This document shows, one piece after another, positions 10,788 to 21,599 of a stretch of 64,000 bases of DNA. The stretch lies in the NCBI RefSeq assembly GCF_030411955.1, contig NZ_JASNRA010000005.1, positions 1 to 64,000 of the forward strand, given 5' to 3'. The stretch comes from Massilia sp. YIM B02443. GTDB lineage: Bacteria > Pseudomonadota > Gammaproteobacteria > Burkholderiales > Burkholderiaceae_D. How positions within the stretch are numbered: the stretch's first letter is position 1; each line of letters begins with the position of its first letter. The notes under the pieces were generated by a model. The model did not search any database, was not told the origin of the DNA, and was given only the letters and a program-made list of their open reading frames with translations. The translations under genes and the position numbers were made by a program.

Positions 10788-13393
10788 TCACCCTGCAAGA
10801 GATCCGGCGCGCGAAGATCCTGGTCGTCGACGACGAGCCGGTCAACGTGCAACTGCTCGAATACCTGCTCAAGACCACCGGTTACGAAAACGTCCTGAGC
10901 ACCTACGACCCGCGCCAGGTGGTGGCACTGCACCTGAAGCACCGCTTCGACCTGATCATCCTCGACCTGCACATGCCGGGCATGGACGGCTTCGACGTGA
11001 TGGAGGCGCTCAAGCCCCTGGAGAGCGACTCGTGGCTGCCGGTGCTGGTGGTGACGGCCGAACCGGACAAGAAACTGGCCGCGCTGGAGGCGGGCGCGCG
11101 CGACTTCATCGGAAAGCCGTTCGACACGGTGGAAGTGATGACGCGCATCCGCAACCTGTTGGAAGTGCGCCTGCTGCATCGCGAGTCGCGCGACCGCGGC
11201 AACCAGCTCGAGCACGAGGTGCGCGAGCGCACCGCCGAACTGGAACGCTTCCGCGCGGCGATGGACGCCACGCCCGATGCGCTGTTCCTGATCGACACCG
11301 CCAGCATGGCCATGGTCGACGTCTCGGAAGGCGCCTGCCGCATGTTGGGCTTCTCGCGTGACGCGCTGCTGCGCATCGATCCGGTGGCGCTGGGCCTGGC
11401 CACCCGTTCGCAACTGGAACGCCACCTGGGCGAGGCGGCCGAGGCCGAAAAAGCGGGCGAGGAGCCGGAAGCCGACATCGTCGAAACCGAATTGATGCGC
11501 GCCGGCGGCGAAGGCTCGGTGCCGGTCGAGATCAGCTGGAAGCTGCAGGAGCAGGACCTGGACGGCAGCATGCACCGCATGCTGATCGCGGTGGCGCGCG
11601 ACACCAGCGAACGGATCCAGGCCCAGGAACGGCTGCGCCACGCGGCCAGCTACGACGCCCTGACCGGCCTGCCCAACCGCAGCCTGTTCTTCGAACACCT
11701 GCGCGACACCATCGAACTGGCCCAGGACAAGAACTGGCGCGTGGCGGTGCTGTGCATCACGCTCGACCGCTTCAAGGTGATCAACGATTCGCTCGGCACC
11801 GCGCTCGGCGACGAGCTGCTGGCCGAATTCAGCACGCGCCTGGCGCGCTGCGCCGGCTCGCGCGACGCGGTCGGACGGCTGGGCGGCGACGAATTCGCGC
11901 TGATCCAGACCATGCCGCGCGACCAGCAGGAAGCAGTGAATCGCGCCAACGACGTGCGCGACGCGCTGCGCCTGCCGTTCGACCTGCACGGCCAGCAGGC
12001 CGCGCTGACCGCCAGCATCGGCATCGCCATGTATCCGGACGACACGACCGATCCGGGCACGCTGGTGAAATACGCCGACACCGCCATGGTGCGCGCTAAG
12101 GAAGCGGGGCGCGATGGCTACCGATTCTTCACCGCCGGCATGAACGTGCAGGTGCTGGCGCGCCTCGACCTCGAGCTGGCCTTGCGGAGCGCACTGGAAG
12201 ACAACCAATTCGTGCTGCATTACCAGCCGAAACTGGAACTGAACACCGGCCGCATCGCCGGCGCCGAGGCGCTGCTGCGCTGGCACCGACCCGGCTACGG
12301 CCTGGTGTATCCGGCCGAATTCGTGCCGGTGATGGAAGAAACCGGGCTGGTGGTGCGGGTCGGCGAATGGATCATCGACGAGGCCTGCCGCCAGATCGCG
12401 GCCTGGAGCGCGGCCGGCGTGCGCGACATGCGGGTGGCGGTGAACGTCTCGAGCCGCCAGTTCGTCGAAGGCGACCTGGAAGGCGTGGTGCGCGCTGCGC
12501 TGGAGCGCCATGCGGTCGAGCCGGGCCTGCTGGAACTAGAGCTGACCGAGAGCGCGCTGATGTCCAACGCCGAGCACACCACCGAGGTGCTGACGCGCCT
12601 GAAGGCGCTCGGCCTGCGGGTCGGCATCGACGACTTCGGCACCGGCTATTCGAGCCTGGCGTATCTGAAGCGCTTCCCGATCGACAAGCTCAAGATCGAC
12701 ATCGCTTTTGTCCGCGACATCGTCACCAATCCGGACGACGCCGCGATCGCGCTGGCCATCATCAGCATGGCGCACAGCCTGCACATGCAGGTGGTGGCCG
12801 AGGGCGTGGAGTCGCGCGCCCAGATGGCGTATCTGCGGCGCCACCGCTGCGACGAGATCCAGGGCTTCTACTTCTCGCGCGCGCTGCCGGCCGAGCAGCT
12901 GGCCGAGATGGTGCTGGCCAATCGCGCCCAGCCGCACCAGGCGCCCGAGATCGACGACCGCGTGCAGACCTTGCTGATCGTGGACGACGATTCCGGCGTG
13001 CTGGCGGCGCTGCACCGCCTGTTCCGGCGCGAAGGCTACCGCGTGCTGACGGCGCAGTCGACCGACGCCGCCTTCGACTACCTGGCGCAGTACAAGGTGC
13101 AGGTGATCCTGTGCGACCAGCGCATGCCGGTGATGAGCGGGACCGAGTTCCTCAGCAAGGTCAAGGAGATGTATCCGGAGACGATCCGCATCATCCTGTC
13201 GGGCGACACCGCGCTCGACGCGGTGCTCGATTCGGTCAACCGCGGGGCGATCTACCGCTTCTATACCAAGCCGTGGAACGACCAGCAGCTACGGGACAAC
13301 GTGCGGCTGGCGTTCAGGCAGTACTGGATGGAGCACGGGCCGTATGACGACCGCAAGGTGCCGCGCGAAGGGGATGAGGCGCAGGTGGCTTAG
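10784..13393 (+). CDS. REC-PAS-GGDEF-EAL-REC c-di-GMP signalling protein
   Basis: 869 aa, cytoplasmic. Domain order is REC (D61 in LDLHMPGMDG), a coiled linker, PAS (about 150-290), GGDEF (GGDEF at 367-371), EAL (EALLRW from 495, with LTES, DDFGTGYSSL and VAEGVES) and a second REC (D778 in CDQRMPVMSG) of the RpfG-like type. The phosphodiesterase residues look intact. In the GGDEF domain the usual metal-binding DLD before RFK is TLD, so the cyclase may be weak or only a GTP sensor. It is coupled by ATGA overlap to the hybrid kinase, so phosphorelay control of c-di-GMP hydrolysis is likely. Confidence 0.92.
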
Positions 13394-13407
13394 CGCGCGC
13401 CCGCCGC

Positions 13408-14376
13408 TCAGCCGGCCGCGAAGTGATCCCACCCCGCCAGGCGCAGATCGAGCAGCTGGCCGGCCGCATCGACCAGCCGCAGTCCCGGCGCGGCGTCGAT
13501 GGTCCCGACCCGCGTCACCGCCGTCCCGGTTTCTCGCCCCGCCGCCAGCACCGCATCGCGCGCATCCCGCGGCGCCGTGAAGCACAACTCGTAATCATCG
13601 CCACCCGCCGCCGTGAAGCGGCGCCGCAGCGCGGCCGATTGGCGCGCCAGCACCGGCCCCGCTGGGAGCGCATCGACATCCAGCGTCGCCCCGACGTTCG
13701 ACGCGGCCAGGATGTGCCCGAGGTCGCCCACCAGCCCGTCCGAAATGTCGAGCGCGGCATGGGCGAGCGGCGCCGCCGCCAACGCCAGTCCCAGGGCCAC
13801 GCGCGGCGCCGGCATGTGCATGCGCAGGCCGGCCTGGTCGAGCGCACCAGGGTCCAGCGCGATTTCGTCCAGGTAGGCCGCCAGCGCCAGGCGCGCGTCG
13901 CCCAGCGTCCCGGAGATCCAGATGTCGTCGCCGGCGCGCGCCGCGTCGCGCCGCAGCGCGTGGCCCGGTTGCAGCTCGCCGAACACGGTGATGCAGATGT
14001 TCAGCGGCCCCTTGGTGGTGTCGCCCCCGACCAGTTCGCACCCGTATTCATCGGCCAGCGCGAACAGCCCCTGCGAAAAGTCTTCCAGCCACGCCGGATC
14101 GGCCTGCGGCAGCGCCAGCGACAGCGTAAACGCAACAGGGCGCGCGCCCATCGCCGCCAGGTCGGACAGGTTCACCGCCAGCGCCTTGTGCCCCAGCATG
14201 CGCGGGTCGGCGCCGGCGAAGAAGTGGCGGCCCTCGACCAGCATGTCGGACGAGATCGCGAGCTGGCGCCCGGGCGCGGGCTGCAGCAGGGCGCAGTCGT
14301 CGCCGATGCCCAGCACGGCCTGGCCGGGACGGTCACGGTGAAAATAGCGCTTGATGAGGTCGAATTCGGAGAGCAT
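13408..14376 (-). CDS. thiL: Thiamine-monophosphate kinase
   Basis: Phosphorylates thiamine monophosphate to thiamine pyrophosphate, the last step of thiamine cofactor synthesis. 322 aa, normal length. Motifs are SEFDLIKRYF at the start, GIGDDCALL, SSDMLVEGRHF, NLSDLAAMGARP, VGGDTTKGP, DISDGLVGDLGHI and GGDDYELCFT. These are typical of the PurM-like ThiL fold. The ATG at 14376 is chosen because the protein then starts MLSEFDLI, as in relatives; the open frame continues upstream without conservation. It converges with the EAL gene and diverges from maeB. Confidence 0.93.
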   Translation of the reverse strand: MLSEFDLIKRYFHRDRPGQAVLGIGDDCALLQPAPGRQLAISSDMLVEGRHFFAGADPRMLGHKALAVNLSDLAAMGARPVAFTLSLALPQADPAWLEDFSQGLFALADEYGCELVGGDTTKGPLNICITVFGELQPGHALRRDAARAGDDIWISGTLGDARLALAAYLDEIALDPGALDQAGLRMHMPAPRVALGLALAAAPLAHAALDISDGLVGDLGHILAASNVGATLDVDALPAGPVLARQSAALRRRFTAAGGDDYELCFTAPRDARDAVLAAGRETGTAVTRVGTIDAAPGLRLVDAAGQLLDLRLAGWDHFAAG

Positions 14377-14536
14377 AGGCGGCGATTGTACCGCGCCGCG
14401 CAAGCCGGCTCGCGGCAGGAATTGACAGTCAAATAATTGCTGCAAGTGCACATAAGTATCGTAAAAATACGTAGGCTTTGACAACTTCCTGTCTGATAGA
14501 ATCGTAGACCCGTTTGCAACAGGAAGGCTGCCCAGC

Positions 14537-16849
14537 ATGGATTCGTCATCTGACAAAAAAGAAGAACTGCGTCAGCAACTGCGTCAAGCAGCGCTCGAAT
14601 ATCACCAGTTCCCCCGGCCCGGCAAGATCTCCGTCACGCCGACCAAGGGCCTGCTGAACCAGCGCGACCTGGCGCTGGCCTACTCGCCGGGCGTGGCCGC
14701 CCCTTGCGAAGAGATCGTCAAGGACCCGGCCAATTCGTACAAGTACACCGCGCGCGGCAACCTGGTGGCCGTGATCTCCAACGGCACCGCCGTGCTGGGC
14801 CTGGGCAATATCGGCCCACTGGCTTCCAAACCAGTGATGGAAGGCAAGGGCGTGCTGTTCAAGAAGTTCGCCGCCATCGACGTGTTCGACATCGAGATCA
14901 ACGAAACCGATCCGGACAAGCTGGTCGACATCATCGCTTCCCTGGAGCCGACCTTCGGCGGCGTCAACCTGGAAGACATCAAGGCGCCGGAGTGCTTCTA
15001 CATCGAGCGCAAGCTGCGCGAACGGATGAAGATCCCGGTCTTCCACGACGACCAGCACGGCACGGCGATCATCGTCGGCGCCGCCATCCTGAACGGCCTG
15101 AAAGTCGTCAATAAAAGCATCAAGGAATGCAAACTGGTGGTCTCCGGCGCCGGCGCGGCCGCGCTGGCCTGCCTCGACCTGATCGTCGACCTCGGCTTCC
15201 CGCTCGAAAACATCTTCGTCACCGACCTGGCCGGCGTGGTCTACAAGGGTCGCGTCGAACTGATGGACCCGGACAAGGAACGCTTCGCCCAGGACACGCC
15301 GCACCGTTCGCTGGCCGAGGTCATTCCGGGCGCCGACATCTTCCTCGGCCTGTCGGCCGGCGGCGTCCTGAAGCAGGACATGGTCGCCAGGATGGCGCCT
15401 AATCCGCTGATCCTGGCGCTGGCCAACCCGACCCCGGAAATCCTGCCGGAAGATGCGAAAGCGGTGCGCGCCGACGCCATCATCGCCACCGGCCGTTCGG
15501 ACTATCCGAACCAGGTCAACAACGTGCTGTGCTTCCCGTACATGTTCCGCGGCGCCCTGGACTGCGGCGCGACCACCATCACGCGCGAAATGGAAATCGC
15601 CGTGGTGCACGCGATCGCCGACCTGGCCCACGCCGAGCAGTCGGACATCGTGGCCTCGGCCTACGGCATCTCGAACCTGTCGTTCGGCCCGGAATACCTG
15701 ATCCCGATGCCGTTCGATCCGCGCCTGCTGACCCACATCGCGCCGGCCGTGGCCAAGGCGGCGATGGACGGCGGCGTCGCCACCCGTCCGATCGAGGACC
15801 TGGCCGCCTACGCCGAAAGCCTGCAGCAGTTCGTGTACCGCAGCGGCACCTTCATGAAGCCGCTGTTCACGGTGGCCAAGAGCGCCCCGGCCGAGCTCAA
15901 GCGCATCGTCTACGCCGAAGGCGAAGAAGAGCGCGTGCTGCGCGCGGTGCAGGTGGTGGTCGACGAAAACCTGGCGCGTCCGATCCTGGTCGGCCGCCCG
16001 GCGGTGCTGGAGCAGCGCATCGAGAAGTTCGGCCTGCGCCTGAAACTGGGCAAGCACTTCGACGTGATCAATCCGGATTTCGACGAGCGCTACCGCGATT
16101 ACTGGCAGAGCTACCACCGCATGGTGATGCGCAAGGGCATCACCCAGGACCTGGCCAAGCTGGCCATGCGCCGCCGCCACACCCTGATCGGCGCCATGAT
16201 GATCCACAAGGGCGAAGCCGACGGCATGATCTGCGGCACCTACGGCACCACCCAGGTCCACCTCGAGTACATCGAGCAGGTGCTGGGCAAGCGCGCCGGC
16301 AGCAATGTCTACGCGGCGATGAACTTCATCATCACCCCGGAACGCCAGCTGGCGATGGTCGACACCCACGTCAACGAAAATCCGACCGCCGAGCAATTGG
16401 CCGAGATTACGATCATGGCCGCCGAAGAGATGGAGCGCTTCGGCATCGTGCCGCGCGCGGCGCTGCTGTCGCACTCCAACTTCGGCACCTCGAACAGCGA
16501 GTCGGCCAAGAAGATGCGCGCCGCCCTGGCCCTGGTGCAGCAGAAGAAGCCGGACCTGGAAATCGACGGCGAGATGCACGGCGACGCCGCGCTGGACGCG
16601 AAAAACCGCGCCAAGATCATGCCGGAATCGACGCTGCAGGGCGACGCCAACCTGCTGGTGCTGCCGAACATCGACGCCGCCAACATCTCGTACAACCTGC
16701 TCAAGACCGCTGCCGGCAACGGCATCGCGATCGGCCCGGTGCTGCTCGGCTGCGCGCGTCCGGTGCACATCCTGACGCCGTCGGCGACGGTGCGCCGCAT
16801 CGTGAATATGACAGCGCTGGCGGTGGTCGACGCGGTGTCGCAGCGTTAA
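14537..16849 (+). CDS. maeB: NADP-dependent malic enzyme with phosphotransacetylase-like domain
   Basis: Converts malate to pyruvate and CO2 with NADP+, supplying NADPH and pyruvate. 770 aa: the malic enzyme part is residues 1-430 ([57 protein letters not shown]). The second part from about 440 is a PTA-like domain ([33 protein letters not shown]), which in MaeB-type enzymes is regulatory (acetyl-CoA) rather than catalytic. The ATG at 14537 has AGGAAGG upstream (14521-14527). Two hairpins follow the stop. Confidence 0.95.
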   Translation: MDSSSDKKEELRQQLRQAALEYHQFPRPGKISVTPTKGLLNQRDLALAYSPGVAAPCEEIVKDPANSYKYTARGNLVAVISNGTAVLGLGNIGPLASKPVMEGKGVLFKKFAAIDVFDIEINETDPDKLVDIIASLEPTFGGVNLEDIKAPECFYIERKLRERMKIPVFHDDQHGTAIIVGAAILNGLKVVNKSIKECKLVVSGAGAAALACLDLIVDLGFPLENIFVTDLAGVVYKGRVELMDPDKERFAQDTPHRSLAEVIPGADIFLGLSAGGVLKQDMVARMAPNPLILALANPTPEILPEDAKAVRADAIIATGRSDYPNQVNNVLCFPYMFRGALDCGATTITREMEIAVVHAIADLAHAEQSDIVASAYGISNLSFGPEYLIPMPFDPRLLTHIAPAVAKAAMDGGVATRPIEDLAAYAESLQQFVYRSGTFMKPLFTVAKSAPAELKRIVYAEGEEERVLRAVQVVVDENLARPILVGRPAVLEQRIEKFGLRLKLGKHFDVINPDFDERYRDYWQSYHRMVMRKGITQDLAKLAMRRRHTLIGAMMIHKGEADGMICGTYGTTQVHLEYIEQVLGKRAGSNVYAAMNFIITPERQLAMVDTHVNENPTAEQLAEITIMAAEEMERFGIVPRAALLSHSNFGTSNSESAKKMRAALALVQQKKPDLEIDGEMHGDAALDAKNRAKIMPESTLQGDANLLVLPNIDAANISYNLLKTAAGNGIAIGPVLLGCARPVHILTPSATVRRIVNMTALAVVDAVSQR

Positions 16850-16885
16850 GCGTAGCAGTAGTGCTTGACGGTAATTTTCGGTAAA

Positions 16886-16970
16886 GAACGGGCCATGAGC
16901 CGGTCCGTTCCTTTAAGCTGACTCCGATATGCCTGATGTGGCGTACTTGCGCTGTATCAGGCATATTTGT
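16886..16970 (+). terminator. Two consecutive hairpins after maeB
   Basis: The first hairpin pairs GAACGGGCC (16886-16894) with GGTCCGTTC (16902-16910) and is followed by CTTTAAG. The second pairs ATATGCCTGAT (16927-16937) perfectly with ATCAGGCATAT (16956-16966), followed by TTGT. Neither has a long T run, so partly Rho-assisted termination is possible. The remaining sequence up to gmd at 17202 shows no gene. Confidence 0.55.
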
Positions 16971-17096
16971 CATCAGTGGTCGCTATTTGTCACCGCGCAA
17001 GGACACTGGTAACAAACCGTAAGCGGACGCCGCATGGCGTCACTTTGACGTCATAATGATCAGATAGTTGTTGCTCTTATTGCACGAAATTTCTAG

Positions 17097-18242
<1,146 letters not shown>

Positions 18243-18243
18243 C

Positions 18244-19185
18244 ATGACGCGCATGGCCACGGACCAGATCCCCGTCTCGCTTGAAGGACGGGAAGGCGAG
18301 GGCCGGCGCGCTCTGATCACCGGCCTGCGCGGCTTCACCGGCCACTACCTGGCGCAAGAGCTCAGCGCCGCCGGCTACCGCGTGTTCGGCACCGCGATGC
18401 CGGGCGACGAACTGGGGCCCGACATGTTCGCGATGGACCTGTGCGACCGCGAGGCCGTGGCCGCGGTGGTCGACGAGGTCAAGCCGGACGTGGTGGCGCA
18501 CCTGGCCGGCATCGCCTTCGTGGGGCACGCCAACGTCGAGGCGATCTACCGCGTCAACGTGGCCGGCACCCGCAACCTGCTCGAGGCGCTCGCCGCCGGC
18601 AATCACCGTCCCACCAGCGTGCTGCTGGCGTCGTCGGCGAATATCTACGGCAATGCCAGCGTGGCCGTCATCGACGAGAACGTGCCGGCGGCGCCGGCCA
18701 ACGACTATGCCGTCAGCAAGCTGGCGATGGAGTACATGGCGCGCCTGTGGATGGACCGGTTGCCGATCACCATCGTGCGTCCGTTCAACTACACCGGTGT
18801 GGGCCAGACCGAGAACTTTTTGCTGCCCAAGATCGTGTCGCACTTCCGCCGCAACGAAGCGCGCATCGAGTTGGGCAACCTGGCCATCGCGCGCGATTTT
18901 TCCGACGTGCGCATGGTCGCGCGCAGCTACCGCCGCCTGTTGGCGGCGGCGCCCGCCGGCGAAGCCTTCAACGTCTGCTCGGGGCGCTCGCATTCGCTGG
19001 CCAACCTGATCGACATGATGGGAGAAATCGCCGGCTACCGCATCGAGGTGCAGGTCAATCCCGCTTTCGTGCGCGCCAACGACGTGCTGCAGCTCACCGG
19101 CAGCAACGACAAGCTGAGCGCCGTGATCGGCGACCTGGCGCCGACGCCGTTGTTCGACACCTTGCGCTGGATGTACGGGGCGTGA
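18244..19185 (+). CDS. rmd: GDP-6-deoxy-D-mannose reductase
   Basis: SDR-family NAD-dependent epimerase/reductase, 313 aa, acting after Gmd: reduces the 4-keto group to give GDP-D-rhamnose. The Rossmann motif is ITGLRGFTGHYLA, the catalytic Tyr-Lys is in YAVSKLAMEYMAR, and ASSANIYG and VRPFNYTGVGQ are typical of the RmlD/Rmd group. The pairing with gmd and a glycosyltransferase matches the common-polysaccharide (A-band-type) cluster of pseudomonads. A distinction from GDP-fucose synthase rests on the missing Fcl-type motifs; sequence comparison would settle it. The first residues (MTRMATDQ) are uncertain, since an internal ATG at 18253 is also possible. Confidence 0.85.
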   Translation: MTRMATDQIPVSLEGREGEGRRALITGLRGFTGHYLAQELSAAGYRVFGTAMPGDELGPDMFAMDLCDREAVAAVVDEVKPDVVAHLAGIAFVGHANVEAIYRVNVAGTRNLLEALAAGNHRPTSVLLASSANIYGNASVAVIDENVPAAPANDYAVSKLAMEYMARLWMDRLPITIVRPFNYTGVGQTENFLLPKIVSHFRRNEARIELGNLAIARDFSDVRMVARSYRRLLAAAPAGEAFNVCSGRSHSLANLIDMMGEIAGYRIEVQVNPAFVRANDVLQLTGSNDKLSAVIGDLAPTPLFDTLRWMYGA

Positions 19186-19387
19186 ATGGCGGCGCTCTCA
19201 GCGTCAGGCCCGGACCGACCATGATCGAGCCGGGCCTGGACGCCGGCCGCATTCCGGCGGCCGCTTCGATGCCGGCCCCCGGGCGCGACGGCGGCCGCGT
19301 GCGCGCCGACCACATGATCCAGGACGCCACCGTCCGCCTTGGCCTTGCCGCGGCCGGTAGCGTCCTTTTGCAACAAGCTAGCTGAAT

Positions 19388-20542
19388 ATGCGTGTCCTTC
19401 ATTTCTCCAAGACGTATCATCCCGACTCGTTCGGCGGCATCGAGCAGGTGATCCGCCAGCTGTGCGTCGGCACCGGGCGCCTGGGCGTGACCAACAGCGT
19501 GCTGGCGCTGTCGCGCCAGCAGAACCTGGCGCCGCTCGAGTTCGAGGGCCACATGGTGCACCGCGTGCCGCTGAATTTCGAGATCGCTTCCAACGCGGTC
19601 TCGGTGCAGGCCTTCGGCGCGCTGGCGCGCCTGGCGCGCGAGGCCGACGTGGTGCACTACCACTTTCCGTGGCCGTTCATGGACGTGGCGCACTTCATGG
19701 CGCGCATCCGTAAGCCCAGCGTGGTCACCTACCACTCCGACATCGTGCGCCAGCGCCACCTGCTGCGCCTGTACCAGCCGCTCAAGCACCGCTTCCTGGG
19801 CAGCGTCGACTCGATCGTCGCCAGTTCGCCCAACTACATGGCCTCGTCGCCGGTGCTCGGGCGCTACCGCGACAAGACCCGCATCATCCCGTATGGCCTG
19901 GACAAGGCCACCTACGCCAAGCCCGAGCCGGAGCGCCTGGCGCACTGGCGCGCGCGCATCGGCCCCAGGTTCTTCCTGTTCGTGGGCGTGCTGCGCTACT
20001 ACAAGGGCCTGCACATCCTGCTCGAGGCGGCGGCGGGCACCGACTATCCGATCGTGATCGTCGGCGCGGGCCCGACCGAGCAGGAACTGAAGGAACAGGC
20101 CGCGCGCCTGGGCCTGAAGAACGTGATGTTCGTCGGCGCGCTCGACGAGCAGGACAAGGCCGCGCTGCTGACGCTGTGCTACGCGGTGTCGTTCCCTTCG
20201 CACCTGCGCTCGGAAGCGTTCGGCATGTCGCTGCTGGAAGGGGCGATGTACGGCAAACCGATGATCTCGAGCGAGATCGGCACCGGCACCACCTACGTCA
20301 ACGTCGACGGCAAGACCGGCCTGGTGGTGCCGCCGTCCGACCCGGTGGCGCTGCGCGCGGCGCTGCGCACGCTGTGGGACAACCCCGAGCTGGCGCGCGC
20401 CATGGGACGGCGCGCCGAGGAGCGTTTCGAAGAGCTGTTCACGGCCGAGGCGATGGCGCGCAATTACACCGACCTGTATCGGGAACTGGTGGCGCGCAAG
20501 GCGCCGCTGACGGTGGGGGCCGAGGCGCCGGTGCAGTTGTGA
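19388..20542 (+). CDS. GT4-type glycosyltransferase (WbpZ-like)
   Basis: 384 aa with the two Rossmann domains of GT-B enzymes. The N-terminal half has KTYHPDSFGGIEQVI (the GGxE loop), and HYHFPWPF and TYHSDIVRQ follow. The C-terminal half has FVGVLRYYKGL, IVGAGPTEQELK and the donor-site motif PSHLRSEAFGMSLLEGAMYGKPMI (E-x7-E type) of retaining GT4 enzymes. Placed behind gmd and rmd, it probably moves rhamnose or mannose from a GDP-sugar to a lipid-linked or LPS glycan at the inner membrane. The donor and linkage are inferred from context only. The 202 bases between rmd and this gene show no supported gene. Confidence 0.85.
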   Translation: MRVLHFSKTYHPDSFGGIEQVIRQLCVGTGRLGVTNSVLALSRQQNLAPLEFEGHMVHRVPLNFEIASNAVSVQAFGALARLAREADVVHYHFPWPFMDVAHFMARIRKPSVVTYHSDIVRQRHLLRLYQPLKHRFLGSVDSIVASSPNYMASSPVLGRYRDKTRIIPYGLDKATYAKPEPERLAHWRARIGPRFFLFVGVLRYYKGLHILLEAAAGTDYPIVIVGAGPTEQELKEQAARLGLKNVMFVGALDEQDKAALLTLCYAVSFPSHLRSEAFGMSLLEGAMYGKPMISSEIGTGTTYVNVDGKTGLVVPPSDPVALRAALRTLWDNPELARAMGRRAEERFEELFTAEAMARNYTDLYRELVARKAPLTVGAEAPVQL

Positions 20543-20558
20543 TGGCGTAGGGCAGTGC

Positions 20559-21599
20559 TTACGCTGCCTGCGCAGCTTGTGCAGGCGGGTGCGCCGCCAC
20601 CGCCTGCGCCGTCTCCGCCCAGCGCAACCGAATCTCCCGAATCGCCGGCATCTGCCCGGCAAACAGATCCACCAGCTGCGGATCGAAATGCCGCCCCTTC
20701 TGCTCATGCAGGAACGCCAGCGCTTCGCCCTCGCTCCACGCCTTCTTGTACGGCCGCTCCGACGTCAGCGCATCGAACACGTCGGCGATCGCCGTGATCC
20801 GTCCCACCAGCGGAATCTGCTCGCCCTTCAGGCCATGCGGATAGCCGCTGCCGTCGTATTTCTCATGGTGCGTCAGCGCGATGCTGCGCGCCAGCGCCAG
20901 CATGCCGCCGGCGTGCTCGCCGATGATCTCGGCGCCGATCGTCACGTGGCTCTGCATGATCTTCCATTCGTCGGCGTCGAGCGGGCCGGGTTTTTGCAGG
21001 ATGCGGTCGGGGATGCCGATCTTGCCGACGTCGTGCATCGGCGCCGCATGCAGCAGGTCGTCGGCTTCGAGCTCGGTCATGCCGGCGGCGATGCCGAGGA
21101 TGCGCGAGAAGTGGCTCATGCGGATCACGTGCAGGCCGGTCTCGTTGTCCTTGTACTCGGCCGCCAGGCCCAGGCGCTGCACGATCTCGAGGCGGCTGGC
21201 GCGCAGTTCTTCCATGCGCACCAGCGACAGGTGGGTGCGCACGCGCGCGCGCACGATCGGCGGGCTGACCGGCTTGGTGATGTAGTCGACCGCGCCGGCC
21301 TCGAAACCTTCGAGCTCGTCGTCGGTCTCGGTCAGTGCGGTAACAAAAATCACCGGCACCGAGGCAGTGGCCGGATTGGCCTTGAGCGCGGCGCACACTT
21401 CGAAGCCGGACATCCCCGGCATCATCACGTCCAGCAGCACCAGGTCGGGCCGTTCCTGGCGCACCAGTTCGAGCGCGCGCGCGCCGTCCTTGGCGAACAG
21501 CAGGCGGTAGTGGTCCTGCAGGATCTGGCGCAGCAGCTGCAGGTTGCTGGCTTCATCGTCGACCGCCAGGATCAGCGGACGGGTAGTCGGTTGGTTCAT
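20559..21599 (-). CDS. HD-GYP response regulator (c-di-GMP phosphodiesterase, RpfG-like)
   Basis: 346 aa: an N-terminal REC domain (D57 in LLDVMMPGMSG, K109 in TKP) and a C-terminal HD-GYP domain with HD at 189-190 (MHDVGKIGIPD), HH at 244-245 and GYP at 252-254 (DGSGYPHGLKGEQIPLVGRI). Such proteins hydrolyse c-di-GMP when phosphorylated. The start overlaps the end of the MHYT hybrid kinase gene by 4 bases, so the kinase and this regulator are coupled and likely partners, the HPt domain of the kinase being a possible phosphodonor. Confidence 0.93.
   Translation of the reverse strand: MNQPTTRPLILAVDDEASNLQLLRQILQDHYRLLFAKDGARALELVRQERPDLVLLDVMMPGMSGFEVCAALKANPATASVPVIFVTALTETDDELEGFEAGAVDYITKPVSPPIVRARVRTHLSLVRMEELRASRLEIVQRLGLAAEYKDNETGLHVIRMSHFSRILGIAAGMTELEADDLLHAAPMHDVGKIGIPDRILQKPGPLDADEWKIMQSHVTIGAEIIGEHAGGMLALARSIALTHHEKYDGSGYPHGLKGEQIPLVGRITAIADVFDALTSERPYKKAWSEGEALAFLHEQKGRHFDPQLVDLFAGQMPAIREIRLRWAETAQAVAAHPPAQAAQAA

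Noticed and set aside
14422..14506. TTGACA boxes upstream of maeB
   Set aside because: Neither TTGACA (14422, 14478) has a -10 at acceptable distance (spacers of about 23 and 13 bases), so I do not assign a promoter.
14546..16768. Long antisense open frame opposite maeB
   Set aside because: Typical GC-rich antisense shadow with His/Arg/Gln-rich composition; maeB on the plus strand has full domain support.
18441..19385. Open frame overlapping rmd and extending to 19385
   Set aside because: Its sequence is shifted rmd; the extension to 19385 lacks any motif or ribosome site.
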